Source of the DNA: Novosphingobium album (ex Liu et al. 2023)
GTDB lineage: Bacteria; Pseudomonadota; Alphaproteobacteria; Sphingomonadales; Sphingomonadaceae
Assembly: GCF_029076845.1 (NCBI RefSeq)
Contig: NZ_JARESE010000020.1
Span: forward strand, 1-64,000
Length of the DNA: 64,000 nucleotides
Direction: 5' to 3'
Shown in pieces: positions 38,396-48,350 of the stretch. Numbering within the stretch: the stretch's first letter is position 1; each line of letters opens with the position of its first letter. A program made the position numbers and the translations under genes. Below the pieces are notes generated by a model. It did not search any database and had not been told where the DNA came from. It worked only from the letters and a program-made list of their open reading frames with translations.

Positions 38396-39811
38396 ATGAC
38401 CGAGGCTGTGATCGAGACTGTGACCGACAAGGGCGCGCTATCGCCCGACTGCCCCGAAAAATGGATCGAGCAGGGCTTCGAACGCCTGTTCGAGCTGAGC
38501 TGGCGCGATTGCGTGGGGGTGCAGAACGCGGCGCTGAAGATGCGCTTCGAACAGCAGAAGGACTCCGTCGCCGCGCTCAACAAGCTGGCCCGGCGCGAAG
38601 GCGTCGAAACCGTCGATGGCTTCGAGGACGCGCTGCCGCTGCTGTTCGATCACCGCGTCTACAAGGCCTATCCGCTCTCGCTGATCGAGAACCGCGATTT
38701 TCCCAAGCTCAACGCCTGGCTCAACCGCCTGACCACGCATGACCTGACGCAAGTGGACCTGTCGGGCCTGACGATGATGGACGACTGGCTCGACCGGCTC
38801 GACGCGTTCGGGATGCTGGTCGGCCATTCGTCGGGCACCACCGGCAAGCTCAGCTTCGTGCCGCGCTCGCAAGTCGAGTTCCCGGCCTGGCAGCGCTCCT
38901 ACTATGAGACGACGCGCGCCGTCTCGGGCGTCGATTCCTATACCGATCCTGTCGAGACGTTCTTCCCCGGCTATCGCGGCGGGCACCAGATGATGATGAA
39001 GATGCTCAGCCTCTTCAACATCCCGGCTGCCGGGGGGCCGGAGCATTACCACACGCTCTACCAGTCGCACATCTCGTCGGACCTGATGTCGCTCGCCGGA
39101 CGGATGCAGGCGGCCGAGGACCGGGGCGAGCTGGACCGGCTCGGGCTCGATCCCGCGCTGCTCAAGGCGCGCGAGGCGATGGTTGCGCAGGCCCGCCGCC
39201 GCGAGGAGGACATCAAGAGCTGGTTCTTCACGCTGTTCGAGGAATTCAAGGGCAAGCGCGTAAAGCTGGGCGGCACGTTCGCCGATCTCATCCGCACCGC
39301 GCGCAGCGGCATCGAGCAGGGGCTGCATCCCGAATTCACGCCCGATTCCTTCATCATGACCGGCGGCGGCATGAAAGGCTTCAAGGACGCGCCCGATGAC
39401 TGGGAAGGCTTCGTCAAGGACTACTTCGGCATCCAGACGGTGGGCATGATGTACGGCATGTCGGAAGTGACCGGCATGTCGCCACGCTGCTCGCAAGGGC
39501 ATTATCACATCATGCCGCACACCATCCCGCTGCTATTCGACCGCGAGATGAACCTGCTGCCGCGCGAAGGCGCGCAGACCGGCCGCTTCGCCTTCTTCGA
39601 CCTGATGGCGCAGACCTACTGGGGCGGCTTCATTTCGGGCGACCAGCTGACGATCGACTGGGAAGAGGATTGCCCCTGCGGCTGGAAAGGCCCGCGCGTG
39701 GGGCCCACCATCACGCGCTTCTCCGAGATGGAGGGCGGTGACGACAAGATCACCTGCGCCGGCACCGCGCAGGCCTACAACGATTTCATGGACTACATCT
39801 CGGAGGTCTGA
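38396..39811 (+). CDS. LuxE-like acyl-protein synthetase (AMP-forming acid activation)
   Basis: A 471-residue ANL-like protein resembling LuxE acyl-protein synthetase and PaaK-type ligases. The ATP-binding P-loop SSGTTGK is at 145-151, 'YGMSEVTGMSPRC' is the adenylate-binding motif, and 'ISGDQ' with a 'CPCGWKGPR' stretch (Cys 426 and 428) closes the C-terminal part. LuxE activates a fatty acid as acyl-AMP and passes the acyl group through its own cysteine to LuxC. It has a good ribosome-binding site (GGGAGAG, eight bases before ATG). The next gene is LuxC-like and its ribosome-binding site lies within this gene's 3' end, so the two are coupled. The substrate acid is unknown. Confidence 0.8.
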   Translation: MTEAVIETVTDKGALSPDCPEKWIEQGFERLFELSWRDCVGVQNAALKMRFEQQKDSVAALNKLARREGVETVDGFEDALPLLFDHRVYKAYPLSLIENRDFPKLNAWLNRLTTHDLTQVDLSGLTMMDDWLDRLDAFGMLVGHSSGTTGKLSFVPRSQVEFPAWQRSYYETTRAVSGVDSYTDPVETFFPGYRGGHQMMMKMLSLFNIPAAGGPEHYHTLYQSHISSDLMSLAGRMQAAEDRGELDRLGLDPALLKAREAMVAQARRREEDIKSWFFTLFEEFKGKRVKLGGTFADLIRTARSGIEQGLHPEFTPDSFIMTGGGMKGFKDAPDDWEGFVKDYFGIQTVGMMYGMSEVTGMSPRCSQGHYHIMPHTIPLLFDREMNLLPREGAQTGRFAFFDLMAQTYWGGFISGDQLTIDWEEDCPCGWKGPRVGPTITRFSEMEGGDDKITCAGTAQAYNDFMDYISEV

Positions 39812-39813
39812 AC

Positions 39814-41292
39814 ATGACCGAGCTTTACGATATCCCGATCATCGCGCGCGGCCGCATCATCGCGCCGGGCGAGGACGCCATCGAATTCAAGGGGCGCGGC
39901 GGCGCCACGTTCCGCGCGCCCGATCCGCACCGGCACGTGCACGATCTGGTGCTGGGCAACCCCGTCCTGCTGGGCGATCTGGCGGCGATGCCGATGCGCC
40001 AGGTGATCGATTTCCTGGCCGAGCTGGGCAAGCGGCTGCGCATCGCGGACAATCCCTATCTGCAGGAAAGCTTCGAGCTGGCGCTGCGCGCGGGCGGGCT
40101 GGCCGAGCCGATCCTGGCCGGCGTCTATGCCGAGCTGCCCGCGATGTTCAATCCCGACGCGCTGATCGAGCAGGTCGAGCGTACGATCGGCATCGACTAC
40201 CTCGATGGCTGGGTGCCCGCGCCGGGCGCCGACGGGCATGTGCGGGTGCGCGCGGTCGGCACGCGCCAGCTTCACATCACCGCCGGCAACGTGCCGGTGG
40301 TGGCGGCGCTGACCATCGTGCGCGGCGCGCTGACCAAGTCCGACGTGCTGATCAAGTCCCCGTCGAACGATCCGCTCACCGCCAATGCGATCGCGCGCAC
40401 CATGATCGAGCTGGATGCCACCCATCCGGTCACGCGCCATCTCGCCGTCGCGTACTGGAAAGGCGGCGACGAGGCGATGGAAAGCCAGATCGTGCGCACC
40501 AGCCGCATCGACAAGATCACGGCCTGGGGCGGCATGTCCTCGGTCAGGCACATCCAGAAGTTCCTGACGCCGGGGATCGACCTGACCGCGCTCAACCCGA
40601 AATACTCGATGTCGGTCATCGGCCGCGAGGCGCTGGAAGACGAGGCGGCGATGGACGAGGCGGCGCTGGGCGTCGCGGTGGTTTCCGGGCTCTACAACCA
40701 GACGGCCTGCTCGAACACGCGGATCGTCTATGTCGAAAGCGAGGCGGACGACGCATCGCTGGAACGCGTGATCGAGTTCGGCCGCCGCATCGCCGCCGCC
40801 TACAAGGACCTGCCGCCGATCATGTCGACGCCGGCGGCCAGGCCCGACCTCCCGCTCGAGGCCGAGCTGGAAGCCGCCGCGCTGGAAGACGAGTTCTACC
40901 ATGTCGAGGGCAACACGATCGACGGCGGCGTGGTCGTCTCGCGCTTTTCCGACCGGGTCGATTTCTACGACCAGCTTAACAACCGCGTGGTCAATCTGGT
41001 GCCGGTGCCCAACCTGCTCGACGTGGTCAAATGGTGCGACGACACGACGCAGACCGTCGGCATCTATCCCGAGAGCCTGCGCGACCGGCTGCTCAACCCG
41101 CTGGCGCTGGCCGGCGTGCAGCGCGTCGTCGGGATCAGGGGCGGCGACGCGATGCGGGTGTTCCACGATTCGCACTCGCTGCCGCCGGGAATGCCGCACG
41201 ACGGGATCGAGCCGCTGCGGCGCAACGTGCGCTGGGTGATCGACCATCGCCCGGCGGACGAGGAACCGGCCTTCAGCATCGCGGCGGAATGA
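39814..41292 (+). CDS. LuxC-like acyl-CoA/acyl-protein reductase
   Basis: A 492-residue NADPH-dependent reductase of the LuxC family (PF05893, ALDH-like). Residues about 154-190 ('HITAGNVPVVAAL', 'LIKSPSNDPLTANA') match the nucleotide-binding segment, and Cys299 in 'YNQTACSNTR' is in the position of the acylated catalytic cysteine of LuxC. In luminous bacteria LuxC-LuxE-LuxD reduce fatty acids to aldehydes for luciferase; no luxA, luxB or luxD is present in the window. Starts 2 bp after the LuxE-like gene. With it, the pair probably forms a two-component ATP- and NADPH-dependent carboxylate reductase. Confidence 0.85.
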   Translation: MTELYDIPIIARGRIIAPGEDAIEFKGRGGATFRAPDPHRHVHDLVLGNPVLLGDLAAMPMRQVIDFLAELGKRLRIADNPYLQESFELALRAGGLAEPILAGVYAELPAMFNPDALIEQVERTIGIDYLDGWVPAPGADGHVRVRAVGTRQLHITAGNVPVVAALTIVRGALTKSDVLIKSPSNDPLTANAIARTMIELDATHPVTRHLAVAYWKGGDEAMESQIVRTSRIDKITAWGGMSSVRHIQKFLTPGIDLTALNPKYSMSVIGREALEDEAAMDEAALGVAVVSGLYNQTACSNTRIVYVESEADDASLERVIEFGRRIAAAYKDLPPIMSTPAARPDLPLEAELEAAALEDEFYHVEGNTIDGGVVVSRFSDRVDFYDQLNNRVVNLVPVPNLLDVVKWCDDTTQTVGIYPESLRDRLLNPLALAGVQRVVGIRGGDAMRVFHDSHSLPPGMPHDGIEPLRRNVRWVIDHRPADEEPAFSIAAE

Positions 41293-41317
41293 CCGTGAGA
41301 CAAGGTTGAGCGAACAC

Positions 41318-41346
41318 GGCGGGAAGCGGCCAGCGCCGCTCCCGCC
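41318..41346 (+). terminator. terminator of the LuxE/LuxC-like operon
   Basis: GGCGGGAAGCGGC at 41318-41330 pairs with GCCGCTCCCGCC at 41335-41346 with a single bulged base and a short loop, 26 bp after the LuxC-like stop. There is no T-run, so termination strength is uncertain. Confidence 0.6.
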
Positions 41347-41506
41347 TCAGCCGATCAGATCCTGGGGCCGTTCGCCATTCAGAAGATGGCGTGCCGAAAA
41401 CGGGGGTTTTTCATCACCCAGGGCGCAGCGTACTAAGGGTACGTGAGCACCGGAAGCACGGAAAAATCGCCATTTGCCGGCCGTCAGGGCCGAATGGCGA
41501 TCGGCC
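41347..41506. other. structured intergenic segment, possible small RNA or dispersed repeat
   Basis: About 160 bp between convergent genes with several nested palindromes: CGTAC-TAAGG-GTACG at about 41429-41443, and a long hairpin at 41466-41501 (ATCGCCATTTG with CGAATGGCGAT, containing an inner CGGCC/GGCCG stem) that would terminate the plus strand or the DUF3035 transcript. An AAAACGGGGGTTTTT stretch precedes them. No credible gene is present in it. Confidence 0.45.
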
Positions 41507-41950
41507 CTAGCCGCCGATCGCGGTCTGCGCGCTCTGGCCGTCGCCTTCCGGGGCGGCGAGGATCTGGCGCGTGATCTGGCCCTTGGCGACGGTGTTGGTG
41601 GTGAAATCGCCCACAGAAGAGCGGATCGCCGGCGCGGCGGTGCCGGCCATGCCCAGCGTGCGCGTCTCGATTTCGCTGCGCGCCGAAGGGCCGCCGAACA
41701 GCGCGTCGAGCGTCTGCTGCTGCAGCGGGCGGTCATAGGGGCGCGGCTCGCCCGGCTTGGGCGGGGTCAGCGAGAAATCGGGCGGAACCACCAGCGGCGT
41801 CTGGCGCTGGACGGCGAATTCGTCGGGCCGGTCGCGATTGAACAGCCCGCCGGTGCTGCCGCAGCCGGAAAGGAGCAGGGCGCCCGTGGCGACGAACAGG
41901 ATGGTCCCCAGTCTGGCCTTTGCCGGCTTGGCCATAAGTGTCTTGCGCAT
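41507..41950 (-). CDS. DUF3035 lipoprotein
   Basis: A 147-residue lipoprotein: lipobox LLSGC with Cys at about 30, then 'LFNRDRPDEFAVQRQTPLVVPPDFSLTPPKPGEPRP', whose key DEFAV-x4-PLVVPPDFSLTPP core is the DUF3035 signature. The rest is low complexity. Function unknown; it is usually near lspA in alphaproteobacteria, and here lspA is 3 bp upstream on the same strand. The gene starts at ATG 41950. Confidence 0.85.
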   Translation of the reverse strand: MRKTLMAKPAKARLGTILFVATGALLLSGCGSTGGLFNRDRPDEFAVQRQTPLVVPPDFSLTPPKPGEPRPYDRPLQQQTLDALFGGPSARSEIETRTLGMAGTAAPAIRSSVGDFTTNTVAKGQITRQILAAPEGDGQSAQTAIGG

Positions 41951-41953
41951 GTG

Positions 41954-42472
41954 TCAGCTCTCCGGGGCGATATTTGCCGCTGCATCGGGCTTTTCGCGCG
42001 AAAGCAGGGAACGGGCAAGGATAATGAGGACGCCGATGGTGATGGCGGCATCGGCGATGTTGAAGATCAGGAACGGGCGGAATTCGCCGATGTGCAAGTC
42101 CGCGTAATCGATCACGTAGCCATAGCTGAAACGATCGCGGATATTGCCGAGCGCCCCGCCCAGCACGAGCGCCAGCGCGGCGATATCGGCCATCGCCTTT
42201 TCGCGCAGCAGCCAGACCAGCACGAACAGCGCGATCCCGGCGGTGACGGCGACGAGCAGCCAGCGCATCTCGGGCGAGCCGGCGGTCAACATGCCGAGCG
42301 AGACGCCGAAATTCTTGGTCCAGCGCAGATCGAAGAACGCGGTGATCTCGATCGCGCCGATCCGGCTGAGATCGAGCGGCCCCTTGATATAGCCCTTCAC
42401 CGCCTGGTCGATCGCGAACACCGCGCCGGCCAGCACCAGCCCGACAAGACGGTTCAGCAGGGCCGGGTTCAT
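41954..42472 (-). CDS. lspA: lipoprotein signal peptidase (signal peptidase II)
   Basis: A 172-residue aspartyl protease with four transmembrane helices. 'DQAVKGYIK' is the first conserved box; the catalytic aspartates lie in '[12 protein letters not shown]' and '[11 protein letters not shown]'. It cleaves prolipoproteins after diacylglycerol transfer, including those encoded in this window. Start overlaps the ileS stop (ATGA). Confidence 0.95.
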   Translation of the reverse strand: MNPALLNRLVGLVLAGAVFAIDQAVKGYIKGPLDLSRIGAIEITAFFDLRWTKNFGVSLGMLTAGSPEMRWLLVAVTAGIALFVLVWLLREKAMADIAALALVLGGALGNIRDRFSYGYVIDYADLHIGEFRPFLIFNIADAAITIGVLIILARSLLSREKPDAAANIAPES

Positions 42473-45333
42473 GCCGGGGTTTCCATCGCCCCGACCACCT
42501 CGTCACAGCGATCACACAGCGCGCCGTCTTCCGCCACTTCGGGCAGATGGCGCCAGCAGCGGCCGCACTTGTGATAAGTGGTGGGAGAGACGCTCACCAC
42601 ATCGCCCTGCCCGCGCGTGACTGTCGCGGTGATGAACAGTTCAGCCAGATCGGCCTCGGGTGCCGTGCCGGGAACGCTCACTTCGGCGGCCAGGCTGGAG
42701 CCGATCACCTTGTCGCGCCGCAGCGGCTCGATCGCCTCGGTGACTTTCTCGCGCAGCGCGCGCAGCGCCTGCCACTTCGCCTCGTCCACCTCGGCGGCAT
42801 GGGCCGCAAGGTCCGGCCATTCGAGCAGGTGCACGCTCTCGCCAGCGGGATAGCGCGATTGCCAGACTTCCTCGGCGGTGAACACCAGCACCGGCGCGGC
42901 ATAGCGCACCAGCGCCTGGAACAGCACATCGAGCACGGTGCGGTAGGCACGCCGCCTGGGGTCCGCAGGCGCGTCGCAATAGAGGCAGTCCTTGCGGATA
43001 TCGAAGAAGAAGGCCGAAAGATCCTCGTTGCAGAAATCCGAGATCTCGCGGACGTAAGTGTTGAAATCGTAGTCGCCGACGGCTTGCCGCAGCCGCCCGT
43101 CGAGCCGGCCGAGCAGTGCCAGGACATAGCGTTCCAGCTCGGGCATGGCGTCCACGCCGATCCGCTCGTCCGGGCCGAACCCGTCGAGCGCGCCGAGCAG
43201 GTAGCGGAAAGTGTTGCGGATCTTGCGGTACTGGTCGGCCACGCCCTTCAGAATCTCGTCGCCGATGCGGTGATCCTCGGTATAGTCGACCGACAGAGCC
43301 CAGAGCCGGATGATATCGGCCCCGTACTGCTCCATGACCTTGAGCGGGTTGACCGTGTTGCCCAGCGACTTCGACATCTTCAGACCCTTGGCATCCATGG
43401 TGAAGCCGTGGGTGAGGACCGTGTTGTAGGGCGCGCGGCCGCGCGTGGCGCAGGATTCGAGCAGCGAGGACTGGAACCAGCCGCGATGCTGGTCGGACCC
43501 TTCGAGGTAGAGATCGGCCGGCCATTGCACATCGGGCCAGCGACCCGATTCGAGCACGAAGGCATGGGTCGAGCCCGAATCGAACCAGACGTCGAGAATA
43601 TCGGTGACGCGCTCGTAATCCTCGGCCCGATAGGCATTGCCGAGATATTCCTGCGCGCGCGCATCGGACCAGGCATCGACGCCGCTCTCGCGCACGGCGG
43701 CGACGATACGGGCGTTCACTTCCGGGTCGGCGAGGTACTGGCCGCTCTCGCGGTGGACGAACAGCGTGATCGGCACCCCCCAGGCGCGCTGGCGCGAAAG
43801 CACCCAGTCGGGCCGGCCTTCGACCATGCTGCCGATGCGGTTGCGGCCCTTTTCGGGCACGAAACGCGTCTGGGCGATCGCTTCCATGGCGAGCTGGCGC
43901 AGGCTTGGGCTGGGCTCCTGCGACCCGCCCTCGTTCTCCCAGCGGGCTTCGGGCGGCGTATCCTCGTGCTCGAGCACGCCGTGCCGGTCCATCGGCACGA
44001 ACCACTGCGGCGTGCAGCGGAAGATCACCTTGGCCTTGGAACGCCACGAATGGGGATAGGAATGCCGGTAATCCGCCGAAGCCGCCAGCAGCGCGCCCGC
44101 TTCGCGCAGCGCGGTGCAGATCGGCCCGTCGGGTGCGTTGAACTTCGGATTGATGACCGAACCCTCGCCGCCCAGCCACAGCCAGTCAGCGCGGTACTTG
44201 CCGTCGCCCTCCACCGCGAAGACCGGCTCGATCCCGTGCGCCTTGCACAGATCGAAGTCGTCCTCGCCATGGTCGGGCGCCATGTGGACCAGCCCGGTGC
44301 CGCTGTCGGTAGTGACGAAATCGCCCGCGAGCAGCGGACGCGGCTTGGCGAAGAACCCGCCGAGCGCGTGCATCGGGTGGCGGGCGATGGTGCCGGCGAG
44401 GTCGGAGCCGCGATAAGTGCCCAGCGCATATTCGGCGAGCGCGACCTCTTCGGTCAGTCCCTCGGCCTGCGGGCCAAGGCCAGTGCGCGCGAAAAACTGT
44501 TCGAGCAGATCGACGGCCACCAGAAAACGGCGCCCGTCATGCGCGCGGTAATGGTGGTAATCGACTTCCGGCCCATAAGCGATCGCCTGGTTCACCGGGA
44601 TCGTCCACGGCGTCGTCGTCCAGATCACCGCATGGGCGCCGACCAGTTCGGGGATCGGCGATTCGGTGATCTCGAACGCCACGTCGATCTGCGTGGAAAC
44701 GATGTCCTCGTATTCCACTTCGGCCTCGGCCAGCGCGGTCTTTTCCACCGGGCTCCACATCACCGGCTTGGCGCCGCGATAGAGCTGGCCGCTGGTGGCG
44801 AACTTCATCAGCTCGGCCACGATCGTCGCCTCGGCCTGGAAGTCCATCGTCAGGTAGGGATTGTCCCAGTCGCCATTGATGCCCAGGCGCTTCAACTGCT
44901 CGCGCTGCACGTCCACCCAGCGCGCGGCATAGGCGCGGCATTCGGCGCGGAATTCCTCAGGCGGAACCTCGTCCTTGTTCTTCTTCTGCTTGCGGTATTC
45001 CTCCTCGACCTTCCATTCGATCGGCAGCCCGTGGCAGTCCCAGCCGGGCACGTAGGGCGCGTCCTTGCCCAGCAACGTCTGGGTGCGCACCACCATGTCC
45101 TTCAGGATATGGTTCAGCGCGTGGCCGATGTGCATGTCGCCATTGGCATAGGGCGGGCCATCGTGGAGAATGAACTTCTCGCGCCCCGCGCGCGCCGCGC
45201 GGGTCTGGCGGTAAATGTCGTCCGCCTGCCAGCGCGCCAGGATGCCCGGCTCCTTCTGGGGGAGCCCGGCCTTCATCGGGAAGTCCGTCTTCGGCAGGAA
45301 AACGGTGGATCGATAGTCGCGCTGTTCAGTCAT
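42469..45333 (-). CDS. ileS: isoleucyl-tRNA synthetase
   Basis: A 954-residue class Ia synthetase. The HIGH motif is in '[14 protein letters not shown]', the editing domain lies in the middle, KMSKS is in '[12 protein letters not shown]', and a C-terminal zinc ribbon has two C-x2-C pairs ('CGRCWRHL' and 'CDRCDEV'). The start ATG at 45333 overlaps the ribF stop. Part of a tightly coupled run ribF-ileS-lspA-DUF3035. Confidence 0.97.
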   Translation of the reverse strand: MTEQRDYRSTVFLPKTDFPMKAGLPQKEPGILARWQADDIYRQTRAARAGREKFILHDGPPYANGDMHIGHALNHILKDMVVRTQTLLGKDAPYVPGWDCHGLPIEWKVEEEYRKQKKNKDEVPPEEFRAECRAYAARWVDVQREQLKRLGINGDWDNPYLTMDFQAEATIVAELMKFATSGQLYRGAKPVMWSPVEKTALAEAEVEYEDIVSTQIDVAFEITESPIPELVGAHAVIWTTTPWTIPVNQAIAYGPEVDYHHYRAHDGRRFLVAVDLLEQFFARTGLGPQAEGLTEEVALAEYALGTYRGSDLAGTIARHPMHALGGFFAKPRPLLAGDFVTTDSGTGLVHMAPDHGEDDFDLCKAHGIEPVFAVEGDGKYRADWLWLGGEGSVINPKFNAPDGPICTALREAGALLAASADYRHSYPHSWRSKAKVIFRCTPQWFVPMDRHGVLEHEDTPPEARWENEGGSQEPSPSLRQLAMEAIAQTRFVPEKGRNRIGSMVEGRPDWVLSRQRAWGVPITLFVHRESGQYLADPEVNARIVAAVRESGVDAWSDARAQEYLGNAYRAEDYERVTDILDVWFDSGSTHAFVLESGRWPDVQWPADLYLEGSDQHRGWFQSSLLESCATRGRAPYNTVLTHGFTMDAKGLKMSKSLGNTVNPLKVMEQYGADIIRLWALSVDYTEDHRIGDEILKGVADQYRKIRNTFRYLLGALDGFGPDERIGVDAMPELERYVLALLGRLDGRLRQAVGDYDFNTYVREISDFCNEDLSAFFFDIRKDCLYCDAPADPRRRAYRTVLDVLFQALVRYAAPVLVFTAEEVWQSRYPAGESVHLLEWPDLAAHAAEVDEAKWQALRALREKVTEAIEPLRRDKVIGSSLAAEVSVPGTAPEADLAELFITATVTRGQGDVVSVSPTTYHKCGRCWRHLPEVAEDGALCDRCDEVVGAMETPA

Positions 45334-46265
45334 TGTGCCAGCGCGCTTAAAAGCTTCCGCGCGTTGTCGCAATCCCGCTGCATCTGCGCGATGAGCGCGT
45401 CGATCGTATCGAACTTCGCCTCGGGCCGCAGGAAATGGTGGAAAGCCACCTCGATCTCCTGCCCGTAGAGGTCGCCGGAAAAATCGAGGAAATGCGGTTC
45501 GAGCAGTTCCTTGGGCGGATCGAACATCGGCCGCACGCCCAGACTCGCCGCGCCCGGCAGCACGCGCCCGTCAGGCAGATGGCCCGTCACCGCATAGATG
45601 CCGTAACGCGGCCGCAAGTAGCTGCCCAGATCGAGGTTGGCGGTGGGAAAGCCGATCTCGCGCCCCCGCTTGTCGCCGTGCTGCACGCTGCCCCGGATGG
45701 CGAAAGGCCGCGTCAGCAGCCGGCGCGCGGTGGCGCAGTCCCCGGCCTTGAGCGCTTCACGGATACGGCTCGACGAAATCGGCCCGTCCGAATCGTGCAC
45801 CGCGGCGACGCGGCGCGTCTCGATGCCGAGCGGCTCGCCGAATTCGCGCAGCGATCGCGCATTGCCGCCGCGCCCCTTGCCGAAGACGAAATCCTCGCCC
45901 GTTACCACGCCGGCGGTGTGGAGGTGACCGTGGATCATGTCATGGACCCAGCGCTCGGCGGGCATCCCGGCGATCTCGCCGTCGAAATGGAACACCAGCA
46001 TCGCATCCGCGCCGGCCGCGCCGAACAATTCCTCGCGCTGGTCCAGCGTGGTCAGCCGGAAAGGGGCGGTATCGGGCCGGAAATAGCGCACCGGATGCGG
46101 ATCGAAAGTGGCGACGATGGCCGGGCGGCCCTCGCCACGCGCCCAGGCGATGGCTTCGCCGACGACGGCCTGGTGGCCCTGGTGGAACCCATCGAAATTG
46201 CCGAGGGCCAGAATCGCGCCGCGCAGGGCTTCGGGGATCGGATCGCGGTGGTCGAGGCGAATCAT
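45330..46265 (-). CDS. ribF: bifunctional riboflavin kinase / FMN adenylyltransferase
   Basis: A 311-residue FAD synthetase. The N-terminal nucleotidyltransferase (about 1-180) has 'ALGNFDGFHQGH' and 'SSSRIREALKAGD'; the C-terminal riboflavin kinase has 'GSVQHGDKRGREIGFPTANL' in part (key GREIGFPTAN) and 'PHFLDFSGDLYG'. It converts riboflavin to FMN and FAD, cofactors for several flavoproteins here (EtfAB, the 814-residue oxidoreductase). First gene of the ileS-lspA operon. Confidence 0.96.
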   Translation of the reverse strand: MIRLDHRDPIPEALRGAILALGNFDGFHQGHQAVVGEAIAWARGEGRPAIVATFDPHPVRYFRPDTAPFRLTTLDQREELFGAAGADAMLVFHFDGEIAGMPAERWVHDMIHGHLHTAGVVTGEDFVFGKGRGGNARSLREFGEPLGIETRRVAAVHDSDGPISSSRIREALKAGDCATARRLLTRPFAIRGSVQHGDKRGREIGFPTANLDLGSYLRPRYGIYAVTGHLPDGRVLPGAASLGVRPMFDPPKELLEPHFLDFSGDLYGQEIEVAFHHFLRPEAKFDTIDALIAQMQRDCDNARKLLSALAQ

Positions 46266-46275
46266 GGTGAGTGGC

Positions 46276-46761
46276 CTATAAGTCGCGCACGAGCGTCACG
46301 AAAGCGTAGCCGGGCCTGCCATCTTCGGCCGGGTGCGCTTCACGGACGGTTTCGCGCCATTCGGCGCCGAGCGCGGGCATATGCGTATCCCCCGGATAGT
46401 CGGCATGGATTTCGGTCAGCTCGATGCGCCGGGCCAGCGGCAGGAAGGCGGCATAGACTTCCGCCCCGCCGATCACCGCCACCTCGCCGTCTCCGGCCAG
46501 CGCCAGCGCCTCGGCCAGCGAATGCGCGATCTCGGCGCCGGGCGCCCGCCAGTGGGAATCGCGCGTCAGCACGATATGGCGCCGGCCGGGCAGGGGCTTG
46601 GGAAAGCTGGCGAAAGTCTTGCGGCCCATGATCATCGGCTTGCCCATGGTCAGCGCCTTGAACCGCTTGAGATCGGCCGGGATGTGCCAGGGCAGCGCGC
46701 CATCGCGGCCGATCGTGCCGTTGGCGGCGCGGGCGTAGATCAGGACCGGATCGCGGGCCAT
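46276..46761 (-). CDS. folA: dihydrofolate reductase
   Basis: A 161-residue DHFR: 'NGTIGRDGALPWHIPADLKRFK' in part (key GALPWHIPADL), 'IMGRKTF', 'VIGGAEVY' and 'TEIHADYPGDT'. It makes tetrahydrofolate from dihydrofolate with NADPH. ATG at 46761 overlaps the purK stop (ATGA), so purK-folA are coupled. Confidence 0.95.
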   Translation of the reverse strand: MARDPVLIYARAANGTIGRDGALPWHIPADLKRFKALTMGKPMIMGRKTFASFPKPLPGRRHIVLTRDSHWRAPGAEIAHSLAEALALAGDGEVAVIGGAEVYAAFLPLARRIELTEIHADYPGDTHMPALGAEWRETVREAHPAEDGRPGYAFVTLVRDL

Positions 46762-47819
46762 CAGGCCAGCGTCAGCCGCGTGACGTGGCCCATCTTGCGC
46801 CCGGGGTGCGCCGCCGCCTTGCCATAAAGGTGCAAGTGATTTGCCGGATCGGCCAGGATCGCCGGCCAGTCCTCGGCCGCATCGCCGATCACGTTGCGCA
46901 TCTCGACCGCCCTGGCCGCCAGCCCGGTATCGCCCAGCGGCAGCCCGCAGATCGCGCGCACGTGGTTTTCGAACTGCGACGTCACCGCGCCCTCGATCGT
47001 CCAGTGGCCCGAATTGTGCACGCGCGGCGCCATCTCGTTGAACACCGGGCCATCGGCCGTGGCGAAGAATTCGAGCGTGAGCACGCCGACATAGTCCAGC
47101 GCGGCGGCGACCCGGGCCGCCAGCGCGCGCGCGGCGGGAACCTGCACTTCCACCACCGGCGAGGCCGGCACGCTGGAGCGCGCGAGGATGCCGCCGACAT
47201 GGACGTTCTCGGCCGAATCGAAGAAGCGGATATCGCCGTCCTCGCCCCGGCACAGGATCACCGAAAATTCGGCGAAGAAATCGATGAAGGCTTCGTAGAT
47301 CAGGGGCCGGGCCGGCAAGGCGATCGCCCGCGCATCCTCGGGCGCGGCGATGCGCCACTGGCCCTTGCCGTCATAGCCCTCGCGCCGGGTCTTGAGGACG
47401 CCGGGCGTGCCGATGGCGCCGATGGCAGCGGCAAGCTCCGCCGCGCCGCCGACCGGGGCGAACCGGGCGGGCGTGCCGCCCTGCGCGATGACGAAGCGCT
47501 TTTCGCTGAGGCGATCCTGCGCCACTTCCAGCGCGCGCGCATTGGGGCGCAGCGGCACATCGCCCAGCGCCGCCAGCGGGCCCACCGCGACATTCTCGAA
47601 CTCGTACGTCACCACCGCGCAATCGGCGGCAAAGCGGGCCATGGCCCCGGCATCGTCCCAGGCGGCGCAGGTGAACGCGGCGCTGACTTCGGCGGCGATG
47701 CTGTCCGGCTCGGGCGCGTAGATATGGCAGCGATAGCCGAGCTGGGCCGCGGCCATGGCCAGCATCCGGCCAAGCTGGCCGCCGCCCAGGATGCCGATGG
47801 TTTCGCCTGGAGGAATCAT
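46761..47819 (-). CDS. purK: N5-carboxyaminoimidazole ribonucleotide synthase
   Basis: A 352-residue ATP-grasp enzyme that carboxylates AIR with bicarbonate and ATP in purine synthesis. 'IGILGGGQLGRMLA' begins the protein, 'KTRREGYDGKGQWRI' is the ATP loop and 'FNEMAPRVHNSGHW' the metal site. It lies 38 bp after purE on the same strand; PurE uses its product next. Confidence 0.95.
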   Translation of the reverse strand: MIPPGETIGILGGGQLGRMLAMAAAQLGYRCHIYAPEPDSIAAEVSAAFTCAAWDDAGAMARFAADCAVVTYEFENVAVGPLAALGDVPLRPNARALEVAQDRLSEKRFVIAQGGTPARFAPVGGAAELAAAIGAIGTPGVLKTRREGYDGKGQWRIAAPEDARAIALPARPLIYEAFIDFFAEFSVILCRGEDGDIRFFDSAENVHVGGILARSSVPASPVVEVQVPAARALAARVAAALDYVGVLTLEFFATADGPVFNEMAPRVHNSGHWTIEGAVTSQFENHVRAICGLPLGDTGLAARAVEMRNVIGDAAEDWPAILADPANHLHLYGKAAAHPGRKMGHVTRLTLA

Positions 47820-47857
47820 GGACGCGGGATCATGAATGCAAGGTCATGGCTGCGAAA

Positions 47858-48349
47858 TCAGGCGGGCCGTTCGGCCACGGCCGCGGTCTGCTCGGCGCGG
47901 AAAGCCTTGAGGCGTTCGGCAAGGGCGGCATCGCCCGTCGCCAGGATGGCGGCGGCGAGCAGCCCGGCATTGGCCGCGCCCGCCTCGCCGATCGCCAGCG
48001 TGCCCACCGGAATGCCGGCGGGCATCTGCACGATCGAGAGCAGGCTGTCCTGCCCCGACAAGGCCTTGGACTGGACCGGCACGCCCAGCACCGGCAGATG
48101 CGTCATCGCCGCGATCATGCCGGGCAAGTGCGCCGCGCCGCCCGCGCCGGCGATGATCACCTTGAACCCCTCGCCCTCCGCCCCTTGCGCGAAAGCGACC
48201 AGGCGCTGCGGCGTGCGGTGCGCCGAAACGATCCGCGCGTCATAGGCCACGCCCAGCGCATCGAGCATGACGGCGGCGCGCTGCATCGTCGGCCAGTCGG
48301 ACTGGCTGCCCATGACGATGGCGACAGGCGCGACAGGCGCCGCGCCCAT
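47858..48349 (-). CDS. purE: N5-carboxyaminoimidazole ribonucleotide mutase
   Basis: A 163-residue class I PurE: '[11 protein letters not shown]' (SDxxxM-type loop), '[10 protein letters not shown]' with the catalytic His, and '[11 protein letters not shown]'. It isomerises N5-CAIR to CAIR. ATG at 48349 (MGAAPV) is chosen over upstream in-frame codons that would overlap gpmA. It begins 1 bp after the gpmA stop. Confidence 0.95.
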   Translation of the reverse strand: MGAAPVAPVAIVMGSQSDWPTMQRAAVMLDALGVAYDARIVSAHRTPQRLVAFAQGAEGEGFKVIIAGAGGAAHLPGMIAAMTHLPVLGVPVQSKALSGQDSLLSIVQMPAGIPVGTLAIGEAGAANAGLLAAAILATGDAALAERLKAFRAEQTAAVAERPA

Positions 48350-48350
48350 C

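Noticed and set aside
42547-45468. Open frame of 973 codons opposite ileS
   Set aside because: Antisense to an intact isoleucyl-tRNA synthetase with all signature motifs; no recognisable domain of its own.
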